64,000 nt of DNA from Pseudomonadota bacterium (GCA_016201105.1 JACQDN010000013.1:1-64000), one strand, 5' to 3'; numbered from the stretch's first letter, positions 1 to 8,921 are shown. A program made the numbers and translations. Notes: a model not told the origin generated them from the sequence alone.

Positions 1-121
1 CATCCTTGACCGCGCCTGCGCGCGGCGCTGCTCCAAACTCTGGTCGGGACGAAAAGGCGATCCTTCGCGGGCAAACAAAGCTGCAAACTTGTTGCTATCC
101 ACTAGCTTGACTACCTAACCC

Positions 122-1012
122 TCATGTGAGGGAGGGTGGGACTCTCAAAATCTCCTCGCGCACCACGTCCGGAAATTCCATCGGCAGGAAGTGGCTCGCT
201 TCGGCGACTTTTACGATGCGGGTGTTGCCGTGGGCGCGTGCGAAGGAAGCCGCATCGGCATCGCGGCAGGTGCCGCCCGATTTGCCGCCATGAACGATCG
301 TCACCGGACATTTGATCTTCGCGCCCAGTCTGGGGATGCCGAGCGGCGTGGAGCGAAAGTCCTCGGCCTCCCAAGTTGGCTTGCACGCGAGACGCATGTC
401 CGTGTCGTTTCCCGTCGGCACCAGCCCACCCTTCAGATAGTCGCGAACGACTTCCTCGGGCCAGGATTTGAAGGCGCCCCGTCCGAGATAGGCACTCAGC
501 GCCGTTTCGAAAGAAGGAAAGACGTCGCGCCGGCGTTCCGCGCGCTCCGCGAGATCGGGCACTGGCGGCTTGAGGGCGACAGCGCGCATGGCGTGGCTGA
601 TCAGCCAAGGCCAGGTCGGCACGAAGACGGGCTCGATCAGCACCAGCGCACGCACGAGATCGGGACGCATGGCGGCCGCCATTACACTCGCCGTTCCACC
701 CATGGAATGGCCTCCAAGAATCTTGGGCTCAGGGCCCAGCGCGTCCAGCAGCTGCACCAGATCGTCACGAAAGATGCGCCAACTCTTGGCGAGGCCCGGC
801 GTGGTGGGCAGTGTCGTAAAGCCGTGGCCGCGCGCATCGCTGGCAAGAATGTGGAAGCGATCGCAGAGCGGCTGCAGCAGGACACGATACGTTTCGGCAT
901 TGAACCCATTGGCATGGGCAAAATGCAGAACCTGCCCCTGCGTCATCCATTCGAGCGTGGAAATATTGCCGGCGCCGAGGGCAATGGAGTTTCGGGCTGG
1001 TTCGGTCATCAC
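122..1012 (-). CDS. alpha/beta hydrolase
   Basis: Single-domain alpha/beta hydrolase of 296 residues, probably cytoplasmic because no signal peptide is visible. The nucleophile elbow GHSMGG lies at residues 101-106 (Ser103), an RGHG oxyanion-type motif at 61-64, and a late ASHFLPME segment supplies the likely catalytic His near 274. The family cleaves esters, lactones or thioesters; the substrate cannot be read from sequence. The start is one of two adjacent Met codons. It is divergent from the acyl-CoA synthetase gene next door, so a role in acyl ester chemistry is plausible but only inferred. Confidence 0.85.
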   Translation of the reverse strand: MMTEPARNSIALGAGNISTLEWMTQGQVLHFAHANGFNAETYRVLLQPLCDRFHILASDARGHGFTTLPTTPGLAKSWRIFRDDLVQLLDALGPEPKILGGHSMGGTASVMAAAMRPDLVRALVLIEPVFVPTWPWLISHAMRAVALKPPVPDLAERAERRRDVFPSFETALSAYLGRGAFKSWPEEVVRDYLKGGLVPTGNDTDMRLACKPTWEAEDFRSTPLGIPRLGAKIKCPVTIVHGGKSGGTCRDADAASFARAHGNTRIVKVAEASHFLPMEFPDVVREEILRVPPSLT

Positions 1013-1134
1013 GTCGCGATTACAAAGGAACTAGCCGTTCTGGGGGCCGAAGCAAGACCTGTCAACGCGGCGGTTTGCGCGTGCGCTCGCATTTCGTAAA
1101 GTCACCTATCGCTATCGAAACTCGAGGTCCGTCC

Positions 1135-2679
1135 ATGCATCCCGCTGTCGTCGTCGGCAAGACGCCCGACAAGCCCGCCATCGTCATGGCGGCGACCGGC
1201 GAAACGCTCACCTACCGCCAGCTCGAGGACCGCTCCAACCAGGGCGCGCACCTTTTTCGCAAGCTTGGCCTCAAGCCTGGCGACGGCATCGCCATCTTCA
1301 TGGAAAACAACATCCGCTATCTGGAGATCTGCTGGGCGGCGCAGCGCGCCGGACTCTATTACACCTGCATTTCGTCGCGCCTCACTGCTGGCGAGGTGGA
1401 GTACATTCTGGGCGACTGCAACGCCAAAGTACTGATCGTTTCGCACGGGCTGGCGAAGGTCGCGAACGAGCTGTTGGACGTCCTCAAATGGGTGAAGGTC
1501 TTCGCCGTCGGCGGTGCGGTCGAGGGCTTCAAGAACTATGAGGACGCCGCCGGAGATTTGCCCAAGACCCGCATCGGCGACGAAATCGCCGGCGCCGACA
1601 TGCTTTATTCCTCGGGCACCACCGGACGCCCCAAGGGCGTACGCGTACCGCTATCGGGCATGCCGATTGATGCACCAAATCCGCTGCTGACGATCGTGCA
1701 AGGGCTTTTCGGGTTGAGCGAACACTCGATCTATCTCTCGCCCGCGCCGCTCTATCATGCCGCACCGCTGCGCTACTGCATGACCGTTCATCGCCTCGGC
1801 GGCACGGTGGTGGTGATGGAACATTTCGAAGCCGAGGAAGCGCTCAGGTTCATCGAAAAGTATCAAGCCAATTGCAGCCAATGGGTGCCCACGATGTTCG
1901 TGCGCATGCTGAAACTGCCCGACGCGGCGCGGTCAAAATACAACGTGTCGTCGATGAAATCGGCCATTCACGCAGCTGCGCCTTGTCCCATCGAGGTCAA
2001 GCGCAAGATGATCGAGTGGTGGGGCCCGGTGCTGCACGAGTATTACGCAGGTACCGAAGGCAACGGCTTCTGTTATGTGGGCAGCGCCGACTGGCTGAAA
2101 CATCCCGGTACTGTGGGAAAATCCTTGCTCGGCCCGATTCATATTTGCGCCGACGAAGGCAAGGAAGTGCCGATCGGCGATGAAGGCACGATCTATTTCG
2201 AAAGCCAGACGCAATTTGAATATCACAACGACAAGAAGAAGACGGCCGAGTCGCGCCATCCCGAACACGGCAACTGGTCCACGTTGGGCGACGTCGGCAA
2301 GCTCGATGCGGAAGGCTATCTCTATCTCACAGACCGCAAGGCCTTCATGATCATTTCCGGCGGCGTGAATATCTATCCGCAGGAAGCCGAGAACCTGCTC
2401 ATCAACCATCCCAAGGTGGCCGACGTCGCCGTCATCGGCGTGCCCAACGAGGACTTCGGCGAAGAGGTGAAAGCGGTGGTGCAGCCGGCCGATTGGTCGG
2501 ACGCCAATCCCGCGCTTGGCGAAGAGCTCATCGCCTATTGCCGCCAGCATCTTTCACCGATCAAATGCCCACGCACGGTGGATTTCGAGCAAGAATTGCC
2601 GCGCCATCCCACTGGAAAGCTCTACAAACGGCTGATCCGAGACCGTTACTGGGGCAAGCGCGACAGCCGCATCGTCTAG
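1135..2679 (+). CDS. acyl-CoA synthetase (AMP-dependent ligase)
   Basis: ANL-superfamily ligase of 514 residues that would adenylate a carboxylic acid and transfer it to CoA. The P-loop-like motif YSSGTTGRPKGV is at residues 158-169, the ATP-binding YYAGTEG segment lies in the middle, and PTGKL near 492-496 carries the C-terminal catalytic lysine. The frame is open further upstream, but ATG 1135 is chosen because the aligned protein begins there. A MaoC-type hydratase follows 21 bp downstream on the same strand, suggesting a short acyl-CoA operon. Chain length and substrate are unknown. Confidence 0.9.
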   Translation: MHPAVVVGKTPDKPAIVMAATGETLTYRQLEDRSNQGAHLFRKLGLKPGDGIAIFMENNIRYLEICWAAQRAGLYYTCISSRLTAGEVEYILGDCNAKVLIVSHGLAKVANELLDVLKWVKVFAVGGAVEGFKNYEDAAGDLPKTRIGDEIAGADMLYSSGTTGRPKGVRVPLSGMPIDAPNPLLTIVQGLFGLSEHSIYLSPAPLYHAAPLRYCMTVHRLGGTVVVMEHFEAEEALRFIEKYQANCSQWVPTMFVRMLKLPDAARSKYNVSSMKSAIHAAAPCPIEVKRKMIEWWGPVLHEYYAGTEGNGFCYVGSADWLKHPGTVGKSLLGPIHICADEGKEVPIGDEGTIYFESQTQFEYHNDKKKTAESRHPEHGNWSTLGDVGKLDAEGYLYLTDRKAFMIISGGVNIYPQEAENLLINHPKVADVAVIGVPNEDFGEEVKAVVQPADWSDANPALGEELIAYCRQHLSPIKCPRTVDFEQELPRHPTGKLYKRLIRDRYWGKRDSRIV

Positions 2680-2700
2680 AACTCAAATTGGAGAACTGCC

Positions 2701-3153
2701 ATGAAAACCGTTTCCTATGATGACGTCGCGAGCCTGGTTGGTCAGGAGGTCGGCGTCTCCGATTGGGTGCTGATCGATCAGGACCGCATCAACAAATTTG
2801 CGGACGCGACTGGTGATCATCAGTGGATCCATGTCGACGTCGAGCGCGCGAAAAAGGAAATGCCCGGCGGCAAGACCATCGCACACGGCTATCTCACGCT
2901 CTCACTGATCCCGATGTTGGGTGCACAAACCCTGCGCATCACTGGCGTGACACGCGGCATCAACTACGGCTCCAACAAGGTGCGCTTCACCGGAATGGTG
3001 CCGGTGGGAAGCCGCGTGCGAGGACGTCAGAAGCTCGTGTCGGTCGAAGCGAAGGGCGCTGGACTTCAGCTGATCAACGAATTCACCATCGAGATCGAAG
3101 GCCAGGAACGCCCCGCCTGCGTCGCCGAAACGATGAGCCTGATTTACAAGTAG
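2701..3153 (+). CDS. MaoC family (R)-specific hydratase
   Basis: Hot-dog fold MaoC-like protein of 150 residues, about the usual length of a single-domain (R)-enoyl-CoA hydratase. The hydratase 2 signature ATGDHQWIHVD at residues 36-46 gives the Asp39/His44 catalytic pair, followed by the IAHGYLTLSL segment around 60-69. It would hydrate 2-enoyl-CoA to 3-hydroxyacyl-CoA. It sits immediately after the acyl-CoA synthetase with a recognisable GGAG upstream of the start, so co-transcription is likely. Confidence 0.9.
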   Translation: MKTVSYDDVASLVGQEVGVSDWVLIDQDRINKFADATGDHQWIHVDVERAKKEMPGGKTIAHGYLTLSLIPMLGAQTLRITGVTRGINYGSNKVRFTGMVPVGSRVRGRQKLVSVEAKGAGLQLINEFTIEIEGQERPACVAETMSLIYK

Positions 3154-3240
3154 AACCTTGGGGCACAGGCACACGCAATTCGACGCGAATCTTGTTCTTC
3201 GATTCCTCGAATTGGTTCGAAGGACCCTCCGATTCCCGAT

Positions 3241-3261
3241 GTGATACTTGATACGTATCAC
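3241..3261. promoter_or_regulatory. putative HigA operator upstream of higBA
   Basis: A 7-bp inverted repeat GTGATAC (3241-3247) / GTATCAC (3255-3261), with the perfect palindrome GATACGTATC inside it at 3250-3259. It ends 25 bp before the higB start, the position expected for the autoregulatory operator of a HigBA module. The symmetry is directly visible; binding by HigA is inferred. Confidence 0.5.
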
Positions 3262-3286
3262 GGACTGTGGTAATGGTCTCTATTAG

Positions 3287-3568
3287 ATGATCCGCTCATT
3301 TTGCTGCAAGGAGACGGAGAAGATTTGGAACGGATTTTTCAGTTCCAGGTTTCCACGCGATATCCAACAGCGAGCTTTGCGGAAGCTACGGCAAATTGAC
3401 GCCTCGGCAAGCGCCGCTGACTTGAGGAACCCACCGGGAAATAACCTTGAAGCTCTCAAAGGAGACCGAAAAGGCCAGTACAGCGTACGCATAAACGGCC
3501 AATGGCGGATTTGCTTTCGCTGGAATGCGGCGGACGCGTTCGATGTCGAGATCGTGGACTATCACTAA
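3287..3568 (+). CDS. higB: HigB-type toxin, RelE/ParE family
   Basis: Toxin of 93 residues, typical HigB length, expected to be a ribosome-dependent mRNA interferase. The family pattern is clear: an LRNPPGNNLEALKGDRKG segment in the middle, an SVRINGQWRICF strand, and the C-terminal VEIVDYH ending with the terminal histidine. It is followed 14 bp downstream by a HigA-type antitoxin, the toxin-first order characteristic of higBA, and preceded by a palindromic operator. Confidence 0.93.
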   Translation: MIRSFCCKETEKIWNGFFSSRFPRDIQQRALRKLRQIDASASAADLRNPPGNNLEALKGDRKGQYSVRINGQWRICFRWNAADAFDVEIVDYH

Positions 3569-3582
3569 GAGATACAGCTGCC

Positions 3583-3882
3583 ATGAAACAGATTCGAAAT
3601 CCACATCCAGGTGAAATTCTTCGGCACGAATTTCTGGACGAACTCGGGCTTAGCCAGAACGCTCTGGCTACTGCGATCTCTGTCCCGCCCAACCGCATTC
3701 ATGCGATCGTAAAAGCGCAGCGGGATATCACGGCGGACACCGATCTTCGTCTCTGCCGTTATTTCAATCTGTCCGAAGGCTATTTTCTGCGCTTGCAGAA
3801 TTCCTACGATACGCTGGAAGCCAAGCGCCGCATCGCCCGTCAAGTCGCGCGCATCAAGCCGTATATTGAGGCTGCAGAGTAA
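3583..3882 (+). CDS. higA: HigA antitoxin, XRE-type HTH
   Basis: Antitoxin of 99 residues. The N-terminal HPGEILRHEFLDELGLSQ motif and the following NALATAISVPPNRIHAIVKA helix-turn-helix (about residues 8-45) identify the HigA/VapI family of XRE regulators. It should neutralise the upstream HigB and repress the operon through the GTGATAC/GTATCAC site. ATG 3583 is chosen because HigA homologues begin just before the HPGEIL motif; an upstream in-frame Met lies inside higB. Confidence 0.93.
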   Translation: MKQIRNPHPGEILRHEFLDELGLSQNALATAISVPPNRIHAIVKAQRDITADTDLRLCRYFNLSEGYFLRLQNSYDTLEAKRRIARQVARIKPYIEAAE

Positions 3883-3884
3883 CC

Positions 3885-4163
3885 TCACAAGACCTTGAAG
3901 TGGCCGGCGATCGTCCAAAGGCCGATCGCCACGAAGCCGATTCCGGCGATCAGCTTCAGCGGCAAAACGGCCAGATGTCGTTCCGCCGCCGTGCCGAGCA
4001 TCACGGCAATTGCCGTGGAGAGCACCAGCGCGCTTGCAGCAGCGACGAAGACGCTCAGAGGCGACATTTTGCTGTCGGACGCGAACAGCAGGGTCGCCAG
4101 CTGCGTCTTGTCGCCCAGCTCGGCGAGGAAGACGGTCGCAAAAATCGTGAGCAATTCGCGCAT
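3885..4163 (-). CDS. half-size GDT1/TMEM165 (UPF0016) family membrane protein
   Basis: Membrane protein of 92 residues with three hydrophobic segments and one copy of the UPF0016 signature ELGDKTQLAT (from residue 15). Family members are Mn2+/Ca2+ exporters; most have two such repeats, so a single-repeat protein would have to dimerise. No second half-gene is adjacent. It converges on higA with a 2-bp gap. A 7-bp hairpin GCGTTCG/CGAACGC (4180-4196) precedes the start, but no manganese riboswitch consensus is evident. Confidence 0.85.
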   Translation of the reverse strand: MRELLTIFATVFLAELGDKTQLATLLFASDSKMSPLSVFVAAASALVLSTAIAVMLGTAAERHLAVLPLKLIAGIGFVAIGLWTIAGHFKVL

Positions 4164-4244
4164 GAGGCCTCGCGGGATGGCGTTCGCTCCGAACGCACCA
4201 TGCGACGATTCAAAAGAAAATGCGTCGAATGCCCGCTCTCGGAC

Positions 4245-5168
4245 TCAAGCCGCGGCCTTTCGTGCCGTGTCCGCAAAACGCTCCTTCACGAAACTGGCGA
4301 TGCGGTGAATGGCGACGCGCGCCTCGGGCAGGATATCCGCCGTCACTTGCCAGACGTGGAACACCCGCGGCCACAGATCGAGCGTCACCGACACACCGGC
4401 GGCGCGCATCTTTTCGGCCATGCGCACGCTGTCGTCGCGCAGCATTTCGGCGGCAGAGGCCTGGAACAAGGTCGGCGGCAGGCCGCGTACGTCGCCGCGC
4501 AGGGGCGAGATCAGCGGATTGGCGCCGTCCTGGTTCGGCCAGTAGACCTTGCGCACCGTCGCGAAGATGCGCGGATCGAACATCGCGTCCGAATTTTTGT
4601 TGGAAATATGCGAGGGCAGGGGCTCGACCAATTCGGTCGCCGGCGAAAGACAGACAAGTCCTGCCGGCTGCGGCCACCCGAGCTGCTTGAGCTTCAGCGC
4701 AAGTGCCAGGGTGAGATTGCCGCCGGCGCTGTCGCCGCCAACCACGATGGAAGAGGCCGCAATGCCCTTGTCCAGCAAAGCGCGATAGACACCGACACAA
4801 TCGTCGAGGCCCGCGGGAAACGGATGCTCGGGCGCAAGCCGATAGTCCGGCGCGTAAACCGGCACGCCGGCCTGGTCGGCCAGCCGCCACAGGAGCGCAA
4901 TATGATTGGTGGGCGTTCCCGCCACCCAGCCGCCGCCGTGGATATAAAGCAGGGCCCGCGTCTCATCGGCGCTGGCCGCGCGAAACACTTCCGTGCGTAC
5001 GCTTCCAAGGGAGGTTTCCGTCTTGGCGATACGTGGCGGAATCTTTGCCGGCCGCCTCGCGATCTCGCTCATGATAGCGCGCAATTCCATCACATGTGGC
5101 TTCTTGCGAAACCGCCGCTTCATGGAAAGGCGGATCAGTGGATTGAGGAAGAAGAGTTGCAGGCTCAT
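4245..5168 (-). CDS. alpha/beta hydrolase, hormone-sensitive lipase (HSL) family
   Basis: Esterase/lipase-like protein of 307 residues. The oxyanion motif HGGGW is at residues 77-81 and the nucleophile motif GDSAGG at 145-150 (Ser147), both diagnostic of the HSL family; a late FHVWQ segment supplies the expected His. The N-terminus is basic and hydrophobic (MSLQLFFLNPLIRL), which might anchor it peripherally. The usual activity is hydrolysis of short or medium acyl esters; the natural substrate is not apparent. It sits alone between the GDT1-like gene and tRNA-Pro. Confidence 0.9.
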   Translation of the reverse strand: MSLQLFFLNPLIRLSMKRRFRKKPHVMELRAIMSEIARRPAKIPPRIAKTETSLGSVRTEVFRAASADETRALLYIHGGGWVAGTPTNHIALLWRLADQAGVPVYAPDYRLAPEHPFPAGLDDCVGVYRALLDKGIAASSIVVGGDSAGGNLTLALALKLKQLGWPQPAGLVCLSPATELVEPLPSHISNKNSDAMFDPRIFATVRKVYWPNQDGANPLISPLRGDVRGLPPTLFQASAAEMLRDDSVRMAEKMRAAGVSVTLDLWPRVFHVWQVTADILPEARVAIHRIASFVKERFADTARKAAA

Positions 5169-5247
5169 GGGAGGGACCGAAAGAAGAATGGCGAACCCTT
5201 AGGGTCGCCTCTCCCCGAGCCAAAATCCAGCGGCGGCTATAGGCAAA

Positions 5248-5324
5248 TGGTCGGAGAGAGAGGATTCGAACCTCCGGCCCCCACGTCCCGAACGTGGTGC
5301 TCTACCAGGCTGAGCTACTCTCCG
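5248..5324 (-). tRNA. tRNA-Pro (anticodon CGG)
   Basis: Read on the minus strand it gives a full cloverleaf of 77 nt: acceptor CGGAGAG/CTCTCCG, a D-arm containing AGCCTGGTAGA, an anticodon loop TTCGGGA on a CCACG/CGTGG stem, a GGTTCGAATC T-loop, and an encoded CCA end. The CGG anticodon assigns proline. Confidence 0.96.
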
Positions 5325-5412
5325 GTGCCCAAAAGAGGCGCCCTTATAAAGGCGGCCCTGCGATGCCGCAACCGGCGTTGCAGGCTTGGGTTACCTGCCG
5401 TAAGGGACGGCC

Positions 5413-6036
5413 ATGATCTTGATCGGACAATACGATTCCCCTTTCGTACGGCGGGTGGCGATCTCGTTGCTGACCCTCGGCTTTGCCTACGAGCACGATA
5501 CGCGCTCAGTGTTCGGCGACTTCGACGCCATGCGCAAAGTGAACCCGCTGAGGCGCATCCCCTCGCTGATGCTGGACAGCGGCGAGGTGCTGATCGATTC
5601 CGCCGCCATCCTCGACTGGCTTGACGAAACGGTGGGGCCGGAGCGCGCCCTCGTTCCGCGTCAGGGCGAAGCACGGCGCCAGGCGCTGCGCACGATCGCG
5701 CTGGCAACCGGGGCCATCGATAAGATCGGCTGGGCCAACTACGAGCGCCTCATTCGTCCCTCGGCCTTTCGCTGGCAGGATTGGATCGAGCGTTCGCTGA
5801 TTCAGTTCCACGGCGCACTCGCGGCCCTGAACGACGTGCATTGGCCGCGCAACGAAACACTCGATCAGGCGCAGATCACCACGGGCGTCATGCTCGGCTA
5901 TGTGAAGGTGACCGATCCCTCGCATCTCGCGCCCGGCCGCTATGCGAATCTCGATGCCCTGTGGGTGCGGCTCGAGCCGCGACAGGAATTCCAGGCGACG
6001 TCCTTCAGAGAATATGCGGTGCCGAGGGCCGAATAG
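5413..6036 (+). CDS. glutathione S-transferase family protein
   Basis: GST-fold protein of 207 residues. The N-terminal thioredoxin-like domain (about 1-80) has the SPFVRRVAISL start and the glutathione-contacting IPSLMLDSGEVLIDSAAIL segment; an all-helical C-terminal half follows. A Ser near residue 9 is in the usual activating position. It would conjugate or reduce small molecules using glutathione. It lies between tRNA-Pro (minus strand) and tRNA-Gln (plus strand), so it is probably monocistronic. Confidence 0.88.
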   Translation: MILIGQYDSPFVRRVAISLLTLGFAYEHDTRSVFGDFDAMRKVNPLRRIPSLMLDSGEVLIDSAAILDWLDETVGPERALVPRQGEARRQALRTIALATGAIDKIGWANYERLIRPSAFRWQDWIERSLIQFHGALAALNDVHWPRNETLDQAQITTGVMLGYVKVTDPSHLAPGRYANLDALWVRLEPRQEFQATSFREYAVPRAE

Positions 6037-6123
6037 GCCCGTTTCGCCGCGCCTGTGCGGTGGCGTTGAATCCTGGGGGGCGGGTAAGTATGGTCCGCCG
6101 CCCGCGCGAGCAGCGGCCAGCAT

Positions 6124-6198
6124 TGGGGCGTCGCCAAGTGGTAAGGCACCGGATTTTGATTCCGGCATTCGGAGGTTCGAATCCTCCCGCCCCAGCCA
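6124..6198 (+). tRNA. tRNA-Gln (anticodon TTG)
   Basis: A 75-nt cloverleaf with acceptor TGGGGCG/CGCCCCA, discriminator G and encoded CCA. The anticodon stem CCGGA/TCCGG presents loop TTTTGAT, anticodon TTG, hence glutamine. The T-arm is GGAGGTTCGAATCCTCC. Confidence 0.96.
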
Positions 6199-6254
6199 AC
6201 CTTCGCTCGCGAAGCGAGTGAAGGTTGCCCTCCGAAGCTTTAGCGTAGGAGGGC
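6198..6254. repeat. paired hairpins directly downstream of tRNA-Gln
   Basis: Two stem-loops abut the tRNA 3' end. The first pairs 12-nt arms at 6198-6209 and 6215-6226 with one G-T type mismatch; the second pairs GCCCTCC (6227-6233) with GGAGGGC (6248-6254). There is no T-tract, so this looks more like a palindromic intergenic repeat than a classical terminator, though it may serve as an RNA 3'-end boundary. Confidence 0.6.
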
Positions 6255-6330
6255 TGCGAAACACCCGCGAGCTTCGGTTGGCTTACGCCATCCCATCTAT
6301 CCGCCCATACTGCTTTCGGAGCCACACGCC

Positions 6331-8019
6331 ATGACGGAATTCGCCACTCTATCGCGTCGGCGCAAGTTTCGCTTCTACGGCTGGGGTTATGCCGACGACG
6401 TATTGTCGCCCGACGAAGAAGCGCGAGTGCGTGGCACCGTGAAGCGTTTCGGCAGTGCTGCTCCTGTGGAAGTGTCCACGCCGAGCGAGAGCGATTTTCA
6501 CTTGCGTGCTCCACGTGTCGCCGTTCCGGCCGCTCTTGCGCCGATCATTTCAGTGACGCCCTACGACCGGCTGGTGCATAGCCTTGGAAAGTCCTTTGGC
6601 GACATCGCGCGCATGTTCATGCGCGACGTGCGCCACCCGCCGGACGTTGTGGCTTTTCCGAAATCCGAAGAGGACGTCGCCGCCGTTCTCGACTGGGCCT
6701 CGCGTGCCAATGTCGCCGCCATTCCCTTTGGGGGAGGTTCGAGCGTCGCCGGCGGTGTGGAACCCGACGTCGGCGACTCTTACGCGGGAACGGTTTCGAT
6801 CGACCTGCAATACCTGCACAAAGTGCTGGAGATCGACCGCACCAGCCGCGCCGCGCGCATCCAGGCCGGCGCACTCGGGCCCGAACTCGAAGAGCAATTG
6901 AAACCCCATGGCCTCACGCTGCGTCACTTCCCTCAGAGTCTGCAGCTTTCGACGCTGGGTGGTTGGATCGCGACACGCAGCGGCGGCCATTACGCCTCGC
7001 TCTACACCCACATCGACGATTTTGTGGAGTCGACGCGGACGGTCACACCTGCCGGCACCATCCAAACACGGCGACTCCCCGGTTCGGGCGCGGGGCCATC
7101 GCCCGACCGGTTGATCATCGGATCGGAAGGAATTTTGGGCGTGATCGTGGAGGCCTGGATGCGGCTGCAGGATCGCCCTGTGCACCAGGCCTCTGCCAGC
7201 ATCGCATTCGGCACGATGGCGAAGGCCACGTCGGCCGTGCGGGCGCTGTCCCAATCGGGCCTCTTTCCGGCCAATTGCCGACTGCTGGATCCCGCGGAAG
7301 CGCGCAACAACGGCGTGGGTGATGGAACGTCGGCGATCCTGGTCCTCGGATTCGAATCCGCCGACCATCCGCTCGACGCGTGGATGAAACGCGCGCTCGA
7401 GCTCGTCGCCGATCACCAGGGCCAATTCGACGCCGACGCCGTGGCGCGATCGCTGGCACCCAAGGGCGGAGCGGCCGAGCATCGCCAGGGCGCAGCCGGG
7501 CAGTGGCGCAATGCCTTCATTCGCATGCCGTATTACCGCGATCTCATGATTGCCCTCGGCATCATCACCGACACGTTCGAAACTGCGATCACCTGGGATC
7601 GCTTCGAACATCTCTACGAAGGGGCGCGGGAAAAAACGGGAGCGGCGATTCGCGAAATCTGCGGCCACGACGCAACCGTCTCCTGCCGGTTTACCCATAT
7701 CTATCCCGACGGTCCTGCGCCCTATTTTTCTTATGCCGCGCTCTGCACCGCGAGCGGAAAGCTCTCCGATTCGCTGGCGAAGTGGCGCGAGATCAAGAAG
7801 GCGACCAATGAGATCGTCGTCGCGCTGGGGGGAACGGTCACCCATCACCACGCCGTCGGACGCGATCACCGCAGCGGTTACGAACGCCAGTCCCCGCCTT
7901 TGTTTCGCGGCGCGCTCGCCAGCGCCAAGAAATCGCTCGATCCCGCGGGCATCCTGAACCCGGGTGTCCTGATCGATCCCGCGGATCGTATGATCGGCAT
8001 TCGTGGGGCGTTAGGTTAA
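6331..8019 (+). CDS. FAD-binding oxidase, alkyldihydroxyacetonephosphate synthase-like
   Basis: Flavoprotein of 562 residues. The PCMH-type FAD domain shows PFGGGSSVAGG at residues 132-142, and the C-terminal oxidase domain carries the HHH cluster at about 505-507 within THHHAVGRDHRSGY, matching the histidine triad of AGPS enzymes. AGPS swaps the acyl chain of acyl-DHAP for a fatty alcohol in ether lipid synthesis; bacterial relatives include uncharacterised FAD oxidases, so the ether-lipid reaction is not proven. The opening FYGWGY segment near residue 14 is typical of the family. It is preceded by the tRNA-Gln hairpins. Confidence 0.85.
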   Translation: MTEFATLSRRRKFRFYGWGYADDVLSPDEEARVRGTVKRFGSAAPVEVSTPSESDFHLRAPRVAVPAALAPIISVTPYDRLVHSLGKSFGDIARMFMRDVRHPPDVVAFPKSEEDVAAVLDWASRANVAAIPFGGGSSVAGGVEPDVGDSYAGTVSIDLQYLHKVLEIDRTSRAARIQAGALGPELEEQLKPHGLTLRHFPQSLQLSTLGGWIATRSGGHYASLYTHIDDFVESTRTVTPAGTIQTRRLPGSGAGPSPDRLIIGSEGILGVIVEAWMRLQDRPVHQASASIAFGTMAKATSAVRALSQSGLFPANCRLLDPAEARNNGVGDGTSAILVLGFESADHPLDAWMKRALELVADHQGQFDADAVARSLAPKGGAAEHRQGAAGQWRNAFIRMPYYRDLMIALGIITDTFETAITWDRFEHLYEGAREKTGAAIREICGHDATVSCRFTHIYPDGPAPYFSYAALCTASGKLSDSLAKWREIKKATNEIVVALGGTVTHHHAVGRDHRSGYERQSPPLFRGALASAKKSLDPAGILNPGVLIDPADRMIGIRGALG

Positions 8020-8072
8020 GCAGCGATCTTCATTGAAGTATCTTTCGCTATCCAAACGCAAGGTTGTGAGCC

Positions 8073-8402
8073 ATGACCAAAGACGAACTGACGGCCTGGG
8101 CGCTGAAGAACGGTTGGCAAGAGATCGCCGGTCACCTCAGCCTCACCAAGCCGTCGCGGCCCGCCGAAGCCATCGTGCGTTTGGTGCTCAAGGGCACGGT
8201 GGCGAATCTGGAAATCAAGAAGCCCGCCGGCAAATGGGAGAAGGTCGCCAGCGCGAGTTATTCCAAGCTCGAAGCCGACCCGGACACCGGATTTCCGCGC
8301 GGCCTCGGCCTCGACACGATCTCAGGTTTTTCGATGCTGATGGAAGACAACAAGAATCGCGCGGTGTTCGCGAAGATGAGCGCGCCGAAGTCAGGCAACT
8401 GA
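8073..8402 (+). CDS. conserved hypothetical protein
   Basis: Soluble protein of 109 residues, not recognised as a named family. The first half begins MTKDELTAWALKNGW and is followed by alternating strand-like segments, suggesting a small mixed alpha/beta domain; there are no cysteines, signal peptide or membrane segments. It lies 53 bp after the AGPS-like gene and 3 bp before a small membrane protein gene, so the three could be one transcript. No function is assigned. Confidence 0.7.
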   Translation: MTKDELTAWALKNGWQEIAGHLSLTKPSRPAEAIVRLVLKGTVANLEIKKPAGKWEKVASASYSKLEADPDTGFPRGLGLDTISGFSMLMEDNKNRAVFAKMSAPKSGN

Positions 8403-8405
8403 GAC

Positions 8406-8756
8406 ATGCGCGACATCGCACTCTACATCGCCGGCGCGCTCGCTGTGTTCATCGCCATCGTTCACGGCGTGCTGGGCGAGACCAAAGTGTTTGCGACCGC
8501 GCGGATCGAACCGGCCGCGACGCGCCGCTTGTTACGTCTGGTGTGGCAGGCTGGAGCGGTAGCCTGGCTTGCCGGCGGCATTCTTCTTCTGGCGGCGCCA
8601 TCGATGGGATCTCCGCCCGCGCGTCACTGGATCATCGGCGCGGCGATCCTGATCTACGGCACCGCTTCTGCCTTCAATGCGTTTTCGTCGCGCGGCCGCC
8701 ACTTTGGCTGGCTGGTGCTCGCGGGTGCGGCGATTTTCGCCGTGCTGGGCTGGTAG
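8406..8756 (+). CDS. small integral membrane protein
   Basis: Membrane protein of 116 residues with four hydrophobic segments, beginning MRDIALYIAGALAVFIAIVHG; the early His in AIVHGVLGE and the arginine cluster at ATRRLLRLVW are notable polar residues. The family is not recognised. The gene starts 3 bp after the previous stop, so translational coupling with the upstream hypothetical is likely. The sequence shows no transporter signature. Confidence 0.72.
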   Translation: MRDIALYIAGALAVFIAIVHGVLGETKVFATARIEPAATRRLLRLVWQAGAVAWLAGGILLLAAPSMGSPPARHWIIGAAILIYGTASAFNAFSSRGRHFGWLVLAGAAIFAVLGW

Positions 8757-8921
8757 CGCGAACCGCAAGGTTCCGCGGCCGGCCCCTTGTCCATTCAGGG
8801 CATTTTTTTCCGGCAGAGCTGGAACCACGGAACTCGTTCGCGCGCGCGTCGTTTGACATCCATCGATGGCGCGTCACCGGCACCTGCGTGCGAGGCCCCA
8901 AAAGGCACTAAGGAGAAACCC

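Noticed and set aside
1-121. Possible start of a minus-strand gene at position 3 (CAT at the left edge)
   Set aside because: Only a start-codon-like triplet is visible; the rest of any gene lies outside the window.
118-137. Palindrome at the 3' end of the first hydrolase gene as a full copy of the 18.4-kb repeat
   Set aside because: Only the ACCCTC...GAGGGAGGGT core is shared; the inner blocks are missing, so it is at most a fragment.
4164-4244. Manganese riboswitch upstream of the GDT1-like gene
   Set aside because: The gap is only about 80 bp and shows just one short hairpin; the yybP-ykoY consensus is not apparent.
3900-5624. Very long plus-strand open frame over the GDT1-like, esterase and tRNA-Pro region
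   Set aside because: It is antisense to two clear genes, crosses a tRNA, and its translation is Arg/His/Gly-rich as expected for the complement of high-GC coding sequence.
6550-7869. Long minus-strand open frame in the AGPS-like gene
   Set aside because: The plus-strand frame carries the full flavoprotein motifs; the antisense has no motif.
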